In this document: in pieces, positions 19,982 to 30,004 of the stretch | Numbering within the stretch: the stretch's first letter is position 1 | Layout of the letters: each line of letters starts with the position of its first letter | The notes under the pieces: generated by a model | Told to the model about the DNA's origin: nothing | Database searches by the model: none | Seen by the model: the letters and a program-made list of their open reading frames with translations, nothing else | Origin: Phytophthora colocasiae | Lineage: Eukaryota; Oomycota; Peronosporomycetes; Peronosporales; Peronosporaceae | Length of the DNA: 64,000 bases | Reading direction: 5' to 3' | NCBI GenBank assembly: GCA_018806915.1 | Contig: JAGKQI010000064.1 | Span: 930,001-994,000 of the forward strand | Position numbers and translations under genes: made by a program

Positions 19982-21792
19982 TTATTTCGGAATGCCTGTG
20001 GTCGAACGGCGTAGTAGCTCATCCGAGCTGTATACATCCTGAGTGGTATACGAGGTAACGGCATCTGTAGTGTCTTCTTCCTGCTCGTATCCCACGAAAT
20101 CACACAGATCAACAGAGCCAGCAGAACCTGACGAAAGCTACAGAAAACATTGTTAAAATTGGCAGATCAAAAGTGATTCAGGAGGTAACAACGTACCGAG
20201 CTCGTAACGCGGCGATGGCAAGTGACAACTGTACTGGCAGTGGACGCGACGCTTTCGTTTGAAGAGCGTAGCTCATTTTTCTTGGCCGGATTGCATGGGA
20301 TCTCCATCAAATCGCGATCAAACACAAGAGCTGTGGACTTCCGCCTTCCCTTTCGAGCAGGTTGTTCCGGTTTCTCTTCAAAACTGTTCAGACGTGCACG
20401 AGACGCTCGGATGGCGGCTGTGAGTCTCGGACTCGGTCTCATGGTACGTTGTTCACTGATCCCAAGGGATAATGTACGTAAAAGAATGGGAGCTTGGACA
20501 GGGAAGAAGGCCAACTCATCAGGATTAATGTCCGCCAGTGAGTTCCTCTCCGTCTTGATTGGAGACAACGCTGATGGCGTGGGTGATCCAGGACTTGAAA
20601 GCGGCATAAGATTCTTCATCCATTCTTCTTGCTGCTGCTTTAGAAGCTGTTCCTCTTGGATTTTATGCCGCAAAATGGTCTGCAGTGACTCTTGCTGCTT
20701 TATAATGTCTTTCTGAGCCACAGGAGACGCTGGAGCTTGAAATTCCAGAGCTTTCGGGGTAACTCGGGGGGCATTAGAAATCGCCGGAGCAGCTGCAGCC
20801 ATCTTCTTGGACACTTGTATACGAAGATCATCACGTCGTGCAGTCGGACGGGCATCTGTACTAAACGGCGGTGGTGGAACTCCCGCTACCAGTCCAGTTG
20901 GAGCGGTTGGCAGACTATTCGGTGGCTGTTTGAAGATATTACTGTGACGTTGATATACTTTCGGTGAGCTCGAATACTCCAATGGTGGGGGACGTCCTGT
21001 GTTCTCCCCCTTGTGCGCAGGTGGAGGTGTAAGTGGCATCTTAGATCCTTTTACAAACCGCGTACGTGACCGATGGAATGAGTTCGAATGCCCATGCTCT
21101 TTCGGTGGCGAAGGCGATCTCGCTGTCATTAACGTGGTCGTAGCAATAGAATTCCTCTTTCTCCTCCATCTCGTTCCAACTGGGGGTGCAGTGTATTCCG
21201 GAGGAGTTGCCATGGATTGCACGGCTCCGAACGTCCCCGGTTCGACGAATCCAGGGCCTGAAGTCTCGATCTTCAGGTGTCTCTGCTTTGCTTGTTGTGT
21301 CTTGGACGATCCCCAGGGGGTCGAAGCGCGACGTCGTGGTCTGGTTGGAGCATCACGAGAACTATTCTCCAACTCTTGATTTGTTCCAATTGGAGAACCT
21401 TCTTCCTTCTCTTCTTTTTCTTCTGGATCTTGTGGCTCTGCTTGAGTTTTACCCATTTCAAGACGTAATTCAATCTCTGTTGTCCCTAATTTTAATGTAT
21501 CTCCATGATGCACCACCACTGCGTCATTGTGCACTTTTCTCCCATTGAGACGTGAGCCCTGCTTGCTATGATCACTATAGACCCAAATTCCCAGACCAGA
21601 TGTTCGTTCCAACGTTCCATGCGTTGCAGCCACCTCTGGATCGCCATGGAGCTTGAATTTTGCTTGTGAGCCGGAGCCTAAGACGATCCCAGTGTCTGCA
21701 ATTGGAGATAAAGACTCTGTCACTTGATCTTCAGCTTTTTCGTTATTGTCCGGTGGGCGACATATCCGTAGGATAATGTTAGACATCAGCAT
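19982..21792 (-). CDS. FHA-domain protein with long disordered tail
   Basis: The N-terminal 115 residues form a forkhead-associated domain, a phosphothreonine-binding module: GIVLGSGSQAKFKLHGDPEVAATHGTLER, then SKQGSRLNGRKV and HHGDTLKLGTTEIEL. The GS, SRLNG and HGD motifs are at the usual places. The remainder is rich in Pro, Ser, Lys and Arg, with a Gln/Lys helical stretch (QKDIIKQQESLQTILRHKIQ). A 59-bp intron (20138-20196, donor gtacgt, acceptor ctgtag) joins the long exon at ...RRVTSS to a short last exon of about 52 codons ending RRSTTGIPK (stop 19982-19984). The rest of the protein gives no enzyme motif. It is likely a nuclear or signalling scaffold that docks on phosphorylated partners; the exact role is unknown. 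Confidence 0.8.
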
Positions 21793-22542
21793 GATCTCGC
21801 CACGGCGAGAGGATCACTGTACTAGCCCCTTTAGAGGGACCACAGACGTAGACCGTAGACAGGAGGAGGAGTGCTCTGTAGCGACCAACAGACCAGAGGA
21901 AGCTGAGCTAACCGCCGACTGGTCGGGTGACTTGGTGTTTGTATGGTATTGTATATGTATCTATAGAACATAGTATGGTTCACACGTGTAGTTCTCGAAC
22001 CTATAGCCCAGCTACATGCAAGGACAATGCTAGTCTGCTGCATGGAGATCTACTGATCGGCCGCTTCAATGTCACAGCCGGTTTGTGCACTGAAAGTCTA
22101 ACCTGAATTACATCGCCACCTGTACATGTGCTACAGGATACACGTGCACTGCTGATCCGACAGTCTTGGCATCTAAGTGAACATCTAGATGCTCACCTAG
22201 GTGCAGCGTTGGAAGTATCCGGTATTGTTGACACCTTCCTCTTCATTCACCATGCAATGCCAACTGAAACCTGCCACTCTTCTCAGTCGAACGCTTAGGT
22301 TCTCATAGGGAATGCTGTCAGCATATCCGATAAGGGCTACTCCAATTGTAACCAGCTTGCGCTCATGAGATGGCTACACTCTATAGTCGGTAGAGGGAGG
22401 TAAGGACAGGGACAGTCCAGTTCCATACAAAAGCCAAGTGAAACATGTTCAGAACGTGCGTAGAACAGTGCCTCGTCCCACGGTCACCTCAGTAGTACAC
22501 AATTGACCACGCACTACGAGCGACTCCAGTCCATTGCGCAAG
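21793..22542. other. Intergenic region between divergent FHA and kinase genes
   Basis: No coding sequence is supported. The two genes diverge, so this 750-bp gap should contain both promoters. I see no clear oomycete initiator-type element that I would place with confidence. Confidence 0.4.
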
Positions 22543-23982
22543 ATGCGGGTCTTCCCGTCGATGGAGACGCCGTCAATGGCGCCAATGTGGCGTAAGATGC
22601 GTGAGATCCGTGCCATGGTCACTACGCAATCGAAGAAGGACATGCAGCAGCGATTCTCCGCTTCTACGTGGCGCAAAAGCTCAGCGCAGGACGCCGCCAA
22701 GCGCTTCAGCAGCGCCACCAGCTACCTGTCGGCCGTAAGCGTTAAACCGCACCGTAGATCCTCTGTTACAAGGTTCAGCTTTGCCTGTGAGCTGGAAAAC
22801 GCCACTGAAATCCACGAGTTCGAGCTACTGGACGTCCTTGGAAGAGGCTCCTTCGGAACGGTACACTTGGCGAGACATTTGGACTCTGGAGCGACTGTTG
22901 CTGTTAAAGTGTTGACCAGAGACTTGGTGCAAGAAATGCATCAGGAGAAGAACATTATGAGGGAACAGAGTGCACATTTGGGGCTGGACCATCCGTTTAT
23001 CGCCAAACTTTATGCTACTTTCCAGGATATCGAGGCTCTGTACTTTGTATTGGAGTTTTGTCCTGGTGGGGAGATCTACAGCTTAGTGTACACTCATGAC
23101 GACGGGCATTTAGAGGAGAGTGAGGATGGAGAAGACTCAGATAGTGAAGAAAGGAGATCCAGTCGACAAGTGGAAGACGAACCGGAAGTATCAGATGAAG
23201 TCACGACTGAGTCGGAATCGGATGAAGAGCAGCACAAACAACGAAGAACAAGTATGGCCATGGGTCGGAACAGTTTAACACTCGAGAACTTTTTATTCAA
23301 GCAGAAACTACGGAGTTCTTATGGTGGACTGCATGAACGATACGTAGCGTTCTACGCGGCGTGTATGGTGTCTGCGCTCGAATATCTACACAAAAAAGGG
23401 ATTTTGTATCGAGATCTCAAGCTCGAGAACCTCGTGCTGGACGCTGAGGGATACCCGAAGCTCATTGACTTTGGATTATCTAAGCCGGATGGAATGAAGG
23501 CAGAACGGAATTCTACCATGTGTGGTAGTGCGGAGTACATGGCACCGGAGATCTTACAACACAAACCGTACGACCAACGAGTGGATTTGTGGTCGTTCGG
23601 CATTCTACTGTACGAAATGCTGTTTGGTAGTACACCGTTCTACCACGACAACCATCGAGAACAAGGTCGTCGCATCACCTCAGAGGCTGTCCAGTTCCCA
23701 GATGACTACGAACAAGGTCACTCCGCTGTGTGCTCTTTAATCCGGAAACTACTTGAGAAAGACCCGGCACTACGTCTCGCGTCCTTCTCGGATGTAAAGA
23801 AGACGACCTTCTTCCGTAGTTACTTCCCTTCTACTCAAGGCTGGAATCAACTCGAGGCACGACAAGTAGAAGCTCCATTTCTCCCAAGATTGGACGGTCC
23901 ATTCGACACGAGTCTCTTTGTGCGCGTTCAAGACGAGGAACAAGACTGCGGCAGTGATGCCGACTCGGATTTCGGGTACTAA
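22543..23982 (+). CDS. AGC-family serine/threonine kinase (PKA/PKG-like core), 479 aa
   Basis: Catalytic core: LGRGSFGTVHLARH (glycine loop), VAVKVLTRD (lysine), YRDLKLENLVLD (catalytic loop), LIDFGLSKPD (DFG), TMCGSAEYMAPEI (activation segment, with a Thr at the PDK1-type site), and the usual DLWSFGILLYEML. An acidic/Ser-rich insert of about 100 residues (LEESEDGEDSDSEERRSS...) splits the core between the hinge (VLEFCPGGEIYSLVY) and the helix before the catalytic loop. A C-terminal extension with APFLPRLDGPFDTSLF resembles an AGC tail. The start at ATG 22543 is preferred. The kinase at 24255-25607 is a paralog on the other strand with the same insert position, so the pair arose by inverted duplication. 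No cyclic-nucleotide-binding domain is present. Confidence 0.88.
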   Translation: MRVFPSMETPSMAPMWRKMREIRAMVTTQSKKDMQQRFSASTWRKSSAQDAAKRFSSATSYLSAVSVKPHRRSSVTRFSFACELENATEIHEFELLDVLGRGSFGTVHLARHLDSGATVAVKVLTRDLVQEMHQEKNIMREQSAHLGLDHPFIAKLYATFQDIEALYFVLEFCPGGEIYSLVYTHDDGHLEESEDGEDSDSEERRSSRQVEDEPEVSDEVTTESESDEEQHKQRRTSMAMGRNSLTLENFLFKQKLRSSYGGLHERYVAFYAACMVSALEYLHKKGILYRDLKLENLVLDAEGYPKLIDFGLSKPDGMKAERNSTMCGSAEYMAPEILQHKPYDQRVDLWSFGILLYEMLFGSTPFYHDNHREQGRRITSEAVQFPDDYEQGHSAVCSLIRKLLEKDPALRLASFSDVKKTTFFRSYFPSTQGWNQLEARQVEAPFLPRLDGPFDTSLFVRVQDEEQDCGSDADSDFGY

Positions 23983-24254
23983 AGAAAAAACCCAGACTGC
24001 AGACCTTTGCAGATATACAGACTCGTAAAAACCGAGTAGTAGCGTAGAATGTCTAGTGTATTTATTTGCGATTCAAGCACAACCTGATCCTAGACAGCAG
24101 CTAGAGATGGAACAAAGAATCAAAGCAAAATGTATGGTGTATTTGTCGTTCTACCTTGTATTATCTATCAAAATGATCTATTCGCTGGCTTTTTACCAGA
24201 TAAATTAGAGAGGACGAAGAATTCGTAGATCGGGAAACAGAGAGAACTGGTGAG

Positions 24255-25607
24255 CTAGAAGTCACTGAAGATGTTGGAGCCATCCTCGAAGTAGGGTTCT
24301 ACATCGCCCTCCAATTCCTCCCGGTACTCATCGTCGATTGTCTGGAAGAAGGTCGTATCAAAAGGTCCACTGAGCTTGGGGGTGAATGGAGCGTCGCATT
24401 CGCGACGAAGTAGCTTCTGCCAGTCCTCCGGACCAGTGAAAGCCCGCGAGAAAAACCTGTGCTGCTTGATTTTATCCATTGACGAAAGTCTCTCATTCGG
24501 ATTTTTCACGAGAAGTTGGTTGATGAGGTCGCAAGCTACTGGACACTCTTCTTCGAAATCGTTGGGGAACTCCAGGTTGTCGTGGGTGATTCTACGTCCC
24601 AGTTCACGTGGGTTTTCATGGTAGAACGGTGTCTTGCCGAGAAGTAGTTCGTACATGATGATACCGAAGGACCAAATATCCACACGGTGGTCGTGAGACT
24701 GATGAAGTAGGATCTCCGGTGCCATGTAGTCCATACTACCGCACAACGTGAGATTCCGGGCGTTCTGCGTCTGTTCGCTGCTATTATCATCTGCGTCCTC
24801 TGCGTGCTGTGCGTCGAGCTTTGCAAAGCCAAAGTCCAAGATCTTGAGATATCCCTCTTTGTCCAGCACCAAGTTCTCCAACTTCAAGTCACGGTAGAGC
24901 AAATTCTGGCCGTGTAAGTACTCGAGTGCACTCAAGATGCAGCCCAAATAGAACACAGCGTGCTCTTCCTTCAATCCTCCAAAAGAGCTACGTAGAACAC
25001 GTAGATCCCCAGCTTCTAGAGTTCTCGACTGGATAGGAACTAACGACTCGAACAAAGACTTGGAACTAACAGGCGTTGCTGGACGTAGTTCCTCGTCCTC
25101 CTTCAAAGACTCTTGCATTTTCAACTGAGGGGTAGTTTCAACACTTGCTTGTTCTACAGCGTTCGAGTACACGAGACTCCAGAGCTCCCCACCGGGCAGA
25201 TACTCGAGCACTAAGTACAGACAGTCGTCGTCCTGGAAAGTGCCGTACAATTTCGCCACTAGTGGGTGTTGCAACTGTAAATGTACCGCGCGTTCTCGTA
25301 AAATGTGCTTCTCCTGTCTCGTGGTGACCACGTATTCCTTGGATAAAACTTTGAGAGCGACGCTAGTGCCACTCGGCTTGTGCTTGGCCAACTTGACCAC
25401 GCCATAAGTGCCTACTCCAAGCACGCGGATGACCTCAAAGTCATCAGCCGCAAGGGTCTGCAGCTCCGGGTCGTTACTTAGAACCAATTGCGTCTTGTTA
25501 TCGTTGCCCATGTCAATTTCTGTACTGGAGGGCTTGACGGCCGAATAAATCATGGCCTGGTGGTGGTACTTGTCTCTGTGGAATTCCGCTTCTACTTGGC
25601 AATTCAT
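24255..25607 (-). CDS. AGC-family serine/threonine kinase, paralog of the neighbouring gene, 450 aa
   Basis: Core motifs: LGVGTYGVVKLAKH, VALKVLSKE, YRDLKLENLVLD, LDFGFAKLD, TLCGSMDYMAPEI and DIWSFGIIMYELLLG, followed by a tail with DAPFTPKLSGPFDTTFF. It has an insert of about 70 residues in the same place as its paralog (after LEYLPGGELWSLVY) and a second short acidic insert before the activation segment. The two genes converge, with 272 bp between stops. The start is taken at ATG 25607 (MNCQVEAEF). All catalytic residues are present, so an active enzyme is likely. Its substrates are unknown. Confidence 0.88.
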   Translation of the reverse strand: MNCQVEAEFHRDKYHHQAMIYSAVKPSSTEIDMGNDNKTQLVLSNDPELQTLAADDFEVIRVLGVGTYGVVKLAKHKPSGTSVALKVLSKEYVVTTRQEKHILRERAVHLQLQHPLVAKLYGTFQDDDCLYLVLEYLPGGELWSLVYSNAVEQASVETTPQLKMQESLKEDEELRPATPVSSKSLFESLVPIQSRTLEAGDLRVLRSSFGGLKEEHAVFYLGCILSALEYLHGQNLLYRDLKLENLVLDKEGYLKILDFGFAKLDAQHAEDADDNSSEQTQNARNLTLCGSMDYMAPEILLHQSHDHRVDIWSFGIIMYELLLGKTPFYHENPRELGRRITHDNLEFPNDFEEECPVACDLINQLLVKNPNERLSSMDKIKQHRFFSRAFTGPEDWQKLLRRECDAPFTPKLSGPFDTTFFQTIDDEYREELEGDVEPYFEDGSNIFSDF

Positions 25608-26007
25608 GGGGGGAAATTCACGAGATGGATAGTGGAGACGTACACCCACCAGTCTCTTACAAGGAACTATCCTGGTCTGTTGTCTAATTTGGTGCCAGGA
25701 AGCAACGAGACGAAACTTCTACTGGACCTTCCTCATGAGTTTTCTCACACGTCGCAGACGAATAAGAACCAAGGAATATCCATTCTACCTAATGTACTCT
25801 ACCCTCCCATAGCTTCGAAGTGCTGAGATACTAGAGACATACACATAGGTGCATTGAGCACACACACACGTACAGCTGGATACTACTAGTACGCTGGAAA
25901 TTATTCACGACACCTCGAAGGCTACGTACATACAGCTCTCTTGGATAAAGACGCTGAAAATCAAATCGTTTTAACGTCAAAACATTAACGGATCTACTGA
26001 AGGAGGC

Positions 26008-26833
26008 ATGTCCTTAGGAGCGTGTGCGGCCTGTGTGGCGGCAATTATTCTGTTCCAGTATCTGATATCGGCTAAGCCACTAGACGCGGCGCAGAATGGG
26101 GCGGCACGACGTGGGGATCTCCATTTGCAGCGAAAACTGCAGCATGTGGGCACAGGAGTGATGATTTACGCAGCGTCGAGATACTTTGGTCGCTTGGCAG
26201 GAGCTACCGTTCTACTGTTCTTTGCTGTGCTATTCTACGGGCTGCACGAGTTGAGGGGACGCAATGAAGCTGTTAATACGGCTTATATCAAGTGTTTCAA
26301 CAGTATTTTACGGCACTATGAACTCTCCAGAGCAGCTTTACCCGGTGCCTACTACTTTTTGCTCGGATCAGGCTTCTCGCTCCTAGTATTTCCACTACGA
26401 GTTGCTCGTCTTGCAATTCTCCATGTACGTTGGAAGTTTTTTTTTTTTTCATAACTTGTGAATTGTTTTTTACTGTTTTATTTGGTAGTTGTCGGTGGGG
26501 GACCCTGCTGCTGCTTTCTTCGGGACGTTATACGGTCGGCATAAACTCGTGGCGTTGGTGGGGAAACTGGGAGGCAACAAGTCACTGGAAGGATCACTTG
26601 GATGTTTCTGTGCTGCTGTTATTGCTACGGTTACGGTGTTGATGATGGAGAAGGAGTTCTACTTTGACGTGGAGAATGAGGAGACTCTAGCGCTGGCTAT
26701 TACTATCTCTCTTGCTGCAGGAACTGGTGCTGCTGCTGCAGAACTGCTGGATATTGGTGGATGGGACGACAATTTGACCCTTCCACTCCTGTCCGGTGTC
26801 TTTCTCCAACTCACAGTTGGTCATTTGCTTTAG
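26008..26833 (+). CDS. CTP-dependent lipid kinase (DGK1/dolichol kinase/phytol kinase family)
   Basis: This two-exon gene has exon 1 at 26008-26424, an intron at 26425-26488 (gtacgt..ttggtag), and exon 2 at 26489-26833, giving 253 residues. Several hydrophobic segments indicate an ER-type integral membrane protein. Family motifs are LQRKLQHVGTGVMIYAAS and, at the start of exon 2, LSVGDPAAAFFGTLYGRH followed by GNKSLEGSLGCF. These are the signature blocks of CTP-using dolichol, diacylglycerol and phytol kinases. Which lipid is phosphorylated cannot be told from motifs; short length favours the DGK1/phytol kinase side. An A/T-rich polypyrimidine tract precedes the acceptor. Confidence 0.82.
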
Positions 26834-27353
26834 ACTTATCATAGCAGGGGAAAAAAAATGGAACGCTGTCTCCTTCTACCGGCAGGGGTCTCCAAAAATG
26901 TATTGTTATTGAAAAAGGGGTATTATTGTAGGATAAGCAATTATTTTCCAAACACAGGAAGACCCCTTTCCTAACCCTTTCGAATTCGAGACGGAACTCA
27001 CCAATCAAATCTGGCCAAAGTTTGTTTTGACCAATCACAGGCCATCCATAAAAATTCCTAAGGTGTTCCCAATTATCTTGGGAAAATCTGCGCATTACCC
27101 AATAATGGTACATACAAATATCAAGTCAAAATGTGCATTATTAGAATAACTACGACTCTCCCAAATTCACCCCGCCCCCGCCATTCAAAAAGATGCAGCG
27201 CAGTGCGAGGGCTCGATGTCCCGCAAGGAACGGCAGGGCAAGAAGCAGCAGCAATGAAATGCTTTGGAGTTTCTATCACTCGGAAACATGGATGAGAACT
27301 CCATCGCTAGCAGCTGAAGTCTCTCGGGTTCTGATGCTCTACCTAGCCAAAAC
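26834..27353. other. Non-coding flank
   Basis: No gene seen. The stretch between the lipid kinase and the Crypton relic has CCAATCA-type boxes in both orientations (about 27000-27050) and a run of gggg/cccc segments. It may contain a decayed repeat end. Crypton elements lack inverted repeats, so its boundary cannot be set by eye. Confidence 0.35.
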
Positions 27354-29385
27354 TTGTACTCATTGCTAACTGCCTTTTCCATTTTCCTGCAAACCAAACA
27401 AAGCTCTCGCGGTAGCCACCTCGCCAAGGCAACCGCTGTTGGCTATATGTCGCAGGTGGTCAACCTGCTACGAGCGGTATCCGCAGTTATGTCAGACAGC
27501 AAGCGAATTGGAAAAATTCGGGATAAAATGGCTGCTGCTATTGAAAGAGCGGAATTTACTAACCGGTGTGCGAACAGGAGAGGCCCTGGCTGCACGCTAG
27601 GCGATTTGCGTCTGCTTGTACAGAAACTAGTATTAGGGGGGTTGGAAATGGCTACAAGAGTCTACATGATGCTGCGGTACTAATACTGATGTGGCACACC
27701 TTCGGTCGTGCCATTGATACATGCTTTGCTAGAAAGACTCAACTCTCTATGTCTGCGTCGGGAGAGCTGTTCATGCGTATATCAAGAATCAAGACGTCGG
27801 TAGTGCAAGGCATTTCGATCTACAAAGCTGCAGTGCATTGGGAGCAGTGCATGCTACATGCACTTGGTATGCTTTTGTTGGAGCCTGAGCCTTTCAAGTT
27901 ATGTGTTTCCATTGGTACCGCACGCGGCTGCGTCAGATTTGCCTGGAGAAAAGACGTACAGTCAAGACGAAGCGATTCTGTATTGGGAGAGTCTTGAAGA
28001 AAAGCAGGACTCAAAGGAGCCCGCAGCCAAACGCATAAGAGGAAGACCAAGTGTAGCCAAGTACATCAACGACATCATCGCGTTGATCACGGAGCGTCTC
28101 TCAAAATCCGCTGCCCCACTGCCTTCTAAACTCACACCCGGGCTAAGCAGTCACTCCTTGAGACGAGGTGCTGCTGCCTACGCGAATGCTTCGCCGAAAC
28201 TCGCGATCCAGTGGATCTCGACAAGAGGGGCATGGCTGTTGGACTCGCTAACCAAGGCGTTCGCTTACGTCGGCACCACCACACGAGAGGACCAAAGCGT
28301 TGGTAAGGTGCTCGCTGGGTACCAGGATCCGCATCTACCTTGCATCACGCCGTCGATTGTGTCGTTGAAGGCGCAACTGCCTGATCTCGAGTACGCTCGG
28401 CTGCTGGCACTGCGGGCTCAGCTGTTCAAGAACGTGTCTGGCTTCGCTGACGTAAACCTCAACGTTGATGGTGCTGTCTTGGATGCTGCAATGGCAGCGC
28501 TGCTCATACATCTCGAGGAAGTCGCAGCAGCAGTGGAGAAGAGCAGAGCGTGTCTGGCTTCACGTCGCACTACCTATACCGTTTTCATGAAGCTCTAGAT
28601 GTCACCAACTCAACGCTGGGTGCTCGATTGACACTGGAGTCTTGTATCCAATGGGGTCGTCAATTGCGGGTGCTGTGGGAGACAGAGAATCACGCCCAGC
28701 TTGGAAATCGTAGTGGCGGTGACACAGCGGCTCTTGGTGCGGCGATAACTCAAATGCTGGTATCCATCGGGACGATGCAGCAAACGCTGCATAAGCTTGT
28801 TGCTATGCATGAAACGCAGACAAGTAACGCACCACAGCCGTCACCATGCACTTGCGGTTCTTCTAATGTTAGCCCCAGTTGCCCCAGGGCAGAATGACGT
28901 CGTTGTGGAAGCTCACACGTTAGCTGGTTGCTTCTTCAACTGGTACACGATGGAGCTGTGGCATACTGCGACGCAGAAGAAACAACAATTTGTGCGCGCC
29001 GATCTGAAGGCATGCATTAACATAATGATAATCGCCGGAGGTCGCGGACGTGAACATACCTGCATCGCCTGTAGAACGCAACGGCGTATCTTACCGAATG
29101 TGGAAGCAGACCCTCTGGACGCTGGCAGAAGACTTGGACCAGAAAACCAATGCGAAGCTGAGCCAAATCGATGGGAAAAACACGTCGAAGACAGCCGGAT
29201 CTTTGCGAAAACGCTGGAGGAAGCTGAGACTTGAGCATCGACCGGAGTTTAATGCGCTGTGCTCCGCGTACATCACTCGTAGAGCAAGCAACGGTATCAT
29301 CGACCTGTGCACACCTGACACGCATATGGAAGCAGAAAGACTTGGAATTGTAGGCTCAGGTCATGCATTCACTTTAACGTTGTAA
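27354..29385 (+). pseudogene. Crypton-type tyrosine recombinase element, decayed
   Basis: Three blocks in shifting frames give the order of an oomycete Crypton protein. First is AKATAVGYMSQVVNLLRAV...RGPG, then LMWHTFGRAIDTCFARKTQL and SRIKTSVVQGISIYKAA. Next comes FPLVPHAA...EKTYSQDEAILYWESL and the recombinase signature SHSLRRGAAAYAN (Arg of the HxxR box) with FAYVGTTTREDQSVGKVLAGY (candidate nucleophile Tyr). The C-terminal part, near 28920-29300, is a GCR1_C-like DNA-binding domain (FNWYTMELWH, then NGVSYRMWKQTLWTLAEDL...SLRKRWRKLR). Frameshifts at about 27640 and 27880 and breaks between 28600 and 29060 make it inactive. No inverted repeats are visible, as expected for Cryptons. Confidence 0.8.
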
Positions 29386-30004
29386 TGGTACGCTTACATA
29401 TCTAAATGACAGCAAACACAGCATACATACAACAGCCTCGCGGTGAGCGTCCACAAACAAGGTCAATAAATAGTCTACCACACAGCACAACCACTCACGC
29501 ACCCTATATCAGCACAAACCCCAGTCAAAAGCATCTAGGGACGCTGCCAGCACGCAAAACGGGCAGCATTCCGCCAGCCCTGCCGGGTTTTAGAAGTTGC
29601 GAGCGCTAACTCCCACAGGAGGGGCAGCGTGACTTGCTTTATGTGATGACACGTCCGCTGGGGTCTGCAGGCCAATGCTGTGGTCCATTGGAGCTCTTCG
29701 TGTCGCTCTCCCTCTCTGCTAAAGCGCTGATATCGGAGGAGGGGAGAATGAACCGCTGTGGCGGATCGAGGAAAAAACCTCGCAAGGTTTTTGCATTTTG
29801 GAGCCGATAATATCAGCATAGTTATTTCAAGTGTATTGGGAATGCCACGCCGATTGGCTGATGTCATTTGGGACCGAGGTTGGGAACTCGTCGATTAGTG
29901 TAGGGGGACAATAAGGGAGGGAGCGGCCATCTCAATATTTGGCACTTACGCAATTATTGAAAAGGGGGTCTCTATCTACTTCTTACAGATTAAGAACTAC
30001 GGTT
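29386..30004. other. No gene seen
   Basis: Non-coding between the Crypton relic and the hAT gene. It is probably hAT 3' flank. I looked for an 8-bp duplication and a terminal repeat matching the region beyond 31800 and could not establish one. Confidence 0.35.

Noticed and set aside
26870..29990. Shared ends suggesting one 3-kb element around the Crypton
   Set aside because: The gggg-rich stretches near both ends are weakly similar and not clearly inverted or flanked by a duplication.
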